64,000 nt of DNA from Bugula neritina (taxonomy: Eukaryota > Bryozoa > Gymnolaemata > Cheilostomatida > Bugulidae). How positions within the stretch are numbered: position 1 is the stretch's first letter; every line of letters starts with the position of its first letter. Below, piece by piece: positions 63,143 to 64,000 of the stretch. The stretch spans positions 29,164,173-29,228,172 of the forward strand of contig OZ037766.1 of assembly GCA_964035545.1 (NCBI GenBank), given 5' to 3'. The notes under the pieces are model-generated. The model was not told the DNA's origin. It worked only from the letters and a program-made list of their open reading frames with translations, and ran no database searches. Made by a program: the position numbers and the translations under genes.

Positions 63143-64000
63143 ATGTCTTCTGCAAGTGTGCCAGAGGAAGTTATCGCATGTGTAAGTACATAGTATATGT
63201 ATGTGTAAGTACATGGTATATGTATATGTAAGTACATGGTATATGTGTGTAAGTACATAGTATATGTATGTGTAAGTACATGGTATATGTAAGTAAATAG
63301 TATATGTGTGTGTAAGTACATAGTATATGTGTGTAAGTACATTGTATATGTGTGTGTAAGTACATAGTATATGTGTGTAAGTACATAGTATATGTATATG
63401 CAAGTACATGGTATATGTGTGTGTAAGTACATAGTATATGTATATGTAAGTACATGGTATATATGTGTAAGTACATAGTATATGTATACGTAAGTACATG
63501 GTATGTGTAAGTACATTGTATGTGTAAGTACATAGTATATGTATATGTAAGTACATGGTATGTGTAAGTACATTGTATGTGTAAGTACATAGTATATGTA
63601 TATGTAAGTACATGGTATATGTGTGTAAGTACATGGTATATGTGTGTGTAAGTACATGGTATGTACAAGTATATAGAATATGTATCTGTAAGTACTACTA
63701 CTGCTACTACTACTACTGCTGCTGCTGCTACTGCTACTGCTACTTCTACTACTACTACTACTACTGTTACTACTACTGCTACTACTACTGTTACTACTAC
63801 TGTTACTACTACTACTACTGTTACTCTATTTACTGTAGGTTGAAAATGCAGCAGCTCAAGGCTATACTGGGATTGTGTATCTCTACCACCTGGAAACCAG
63901 GCGTGTGATTGTGAATTGGACCAATGAGAATAGAGATGAGAATCTGAAGTGCGATACTGAAAACTACCTGTTGAATATTTTCACCAGTGGGTTGTCTGTT
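63143..64000 (+). CDS. Partial gene, paralog of the zinc-finger gene's N-terminal module
   Basis: Exon 1 (63143-63181, MSSASVPEEVIAC) follows an acceptor (gattacag) and ends at a GTAAGT donor. Exon 2 starts at 63839 in phase (V E N A A A Q G Y T G I V Y L Y H ...) and runs toward the window end. The module GYTGIVYLYH...RVIVNWTNEN...YLLNIF aligns with GYIGFTYLYH...QFVLNWIGET...YLSTIF of the gene at 57116, and both start codons follow an acceptor. The gene is cut by the window edge, so whether it also encodes zinc fingers cannot be seen. The intron between the two exons is almost entirely tandem repeat. Confidence 0.65.
63179..63690 (+). repeat. Donor-seeded tandem repeat, more than 20 copies
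   Basis: The unit is about 16-24 bases, of the form tgtaagtacatagtatatgta. The first copy is the real exon 1 donor (TGT|GTAAGTACATAG) and nearly every later copy keeps a full GTAAGT donor consensus. Length variation comes from tatatg/tgtgtg additions. The open frames on the minus strand (Tyr-Thr-His-rich) are artefacts of the repeat. Confidence 0.9.
63691..63832 (+). repeat. (ACT)n / (CTG)n trinucleotide repeat
   Basis: About 140 bases of imperfect actact, actgct and actgtt triplets run up to the acceptor of exon 2 at 63838. They supply the pyrimidine-poor upstream part of a very short genuine acceptor region (ctatttactgtag). Confidence 0.92.

Noticed and set aside
63127-63668. Three long overlapping open frames on the minus strand rich in Tyr, Thr, His and Leu
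   Set aside because: They translate the donor-seeded tandem repeat in three frames. Units without stops produce such frames automatically.

Overview
This is an AT-rich animal nuclear window. All coding exons are short pieces separated by GT-AG introns, and four conserved single-copy metazoan genes can be rebuilt exon by exon. The gene set (HSPA4-type Hsp110, PLK4 with three polo boxes, glutathione reductase, lysosomal aspartylglucosaminidase), the tRNA-derived SINEs and the compact AT-rich introns fit an invertebrate metazoan, possibly a lophotrochozoan. The sequence alone does not fix the species.

Layout: 1-3163 is gene-poor. HSPA4 runs on the minus strand (3639-10314) behind a TATA box and a heat shock element. 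A small unrecognised two-exon gene with an Ala-Gln-Val repeat follows on the minus strand (11594-12412). PLK4 occupies 14446-29374 (+) in 21 exons and converges with glutathione reductase (31204-36586, -, 10 exons). Glutathione reductase is head to head with an aspartylglucosaminidase gene (AGA copy A, 37160-41751, +). A second complete AGA copy (50391-54580, +) lies 8.6 kb further on. Between the two AGA copies sit two divergent paralogs of an orphan family (43144-44643 and 47368-49609) and a fragment of the second one (42062-42241). The right end holds a zinc-finger gene with an unrecognised N-terminal module (57116-59895) and, cut by the window edge, a paralog of that module (63143-64000).

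Every reconstructed reading frame closes in phase across all introns: HSPA4 830 aa, PLK4 1104 aa, GSR 479 aa, AGA-A 397 aa, AGA-B 380 aa. These models are therefore well supported even though no alignment could be run.

Three kinds of structure are not explained by the genes. (1) Degenerate tracts with a 6-base period lie just downstream of the first splice donor, or at the 5' end, of most genes here. (2) Short tandem repeats in four introns start at the 5' splice site and repeat the donor itself. (3) A tRNA-derived SINE family is present in at least four copies, two with clear target-site duplications. The orphan pair between the AGA copies is the best candidate for an undescribed gene family. 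Its central hydrophobic helix region faintly recalls a helical-bundle pore-forming domain, which is a hypothesis only.
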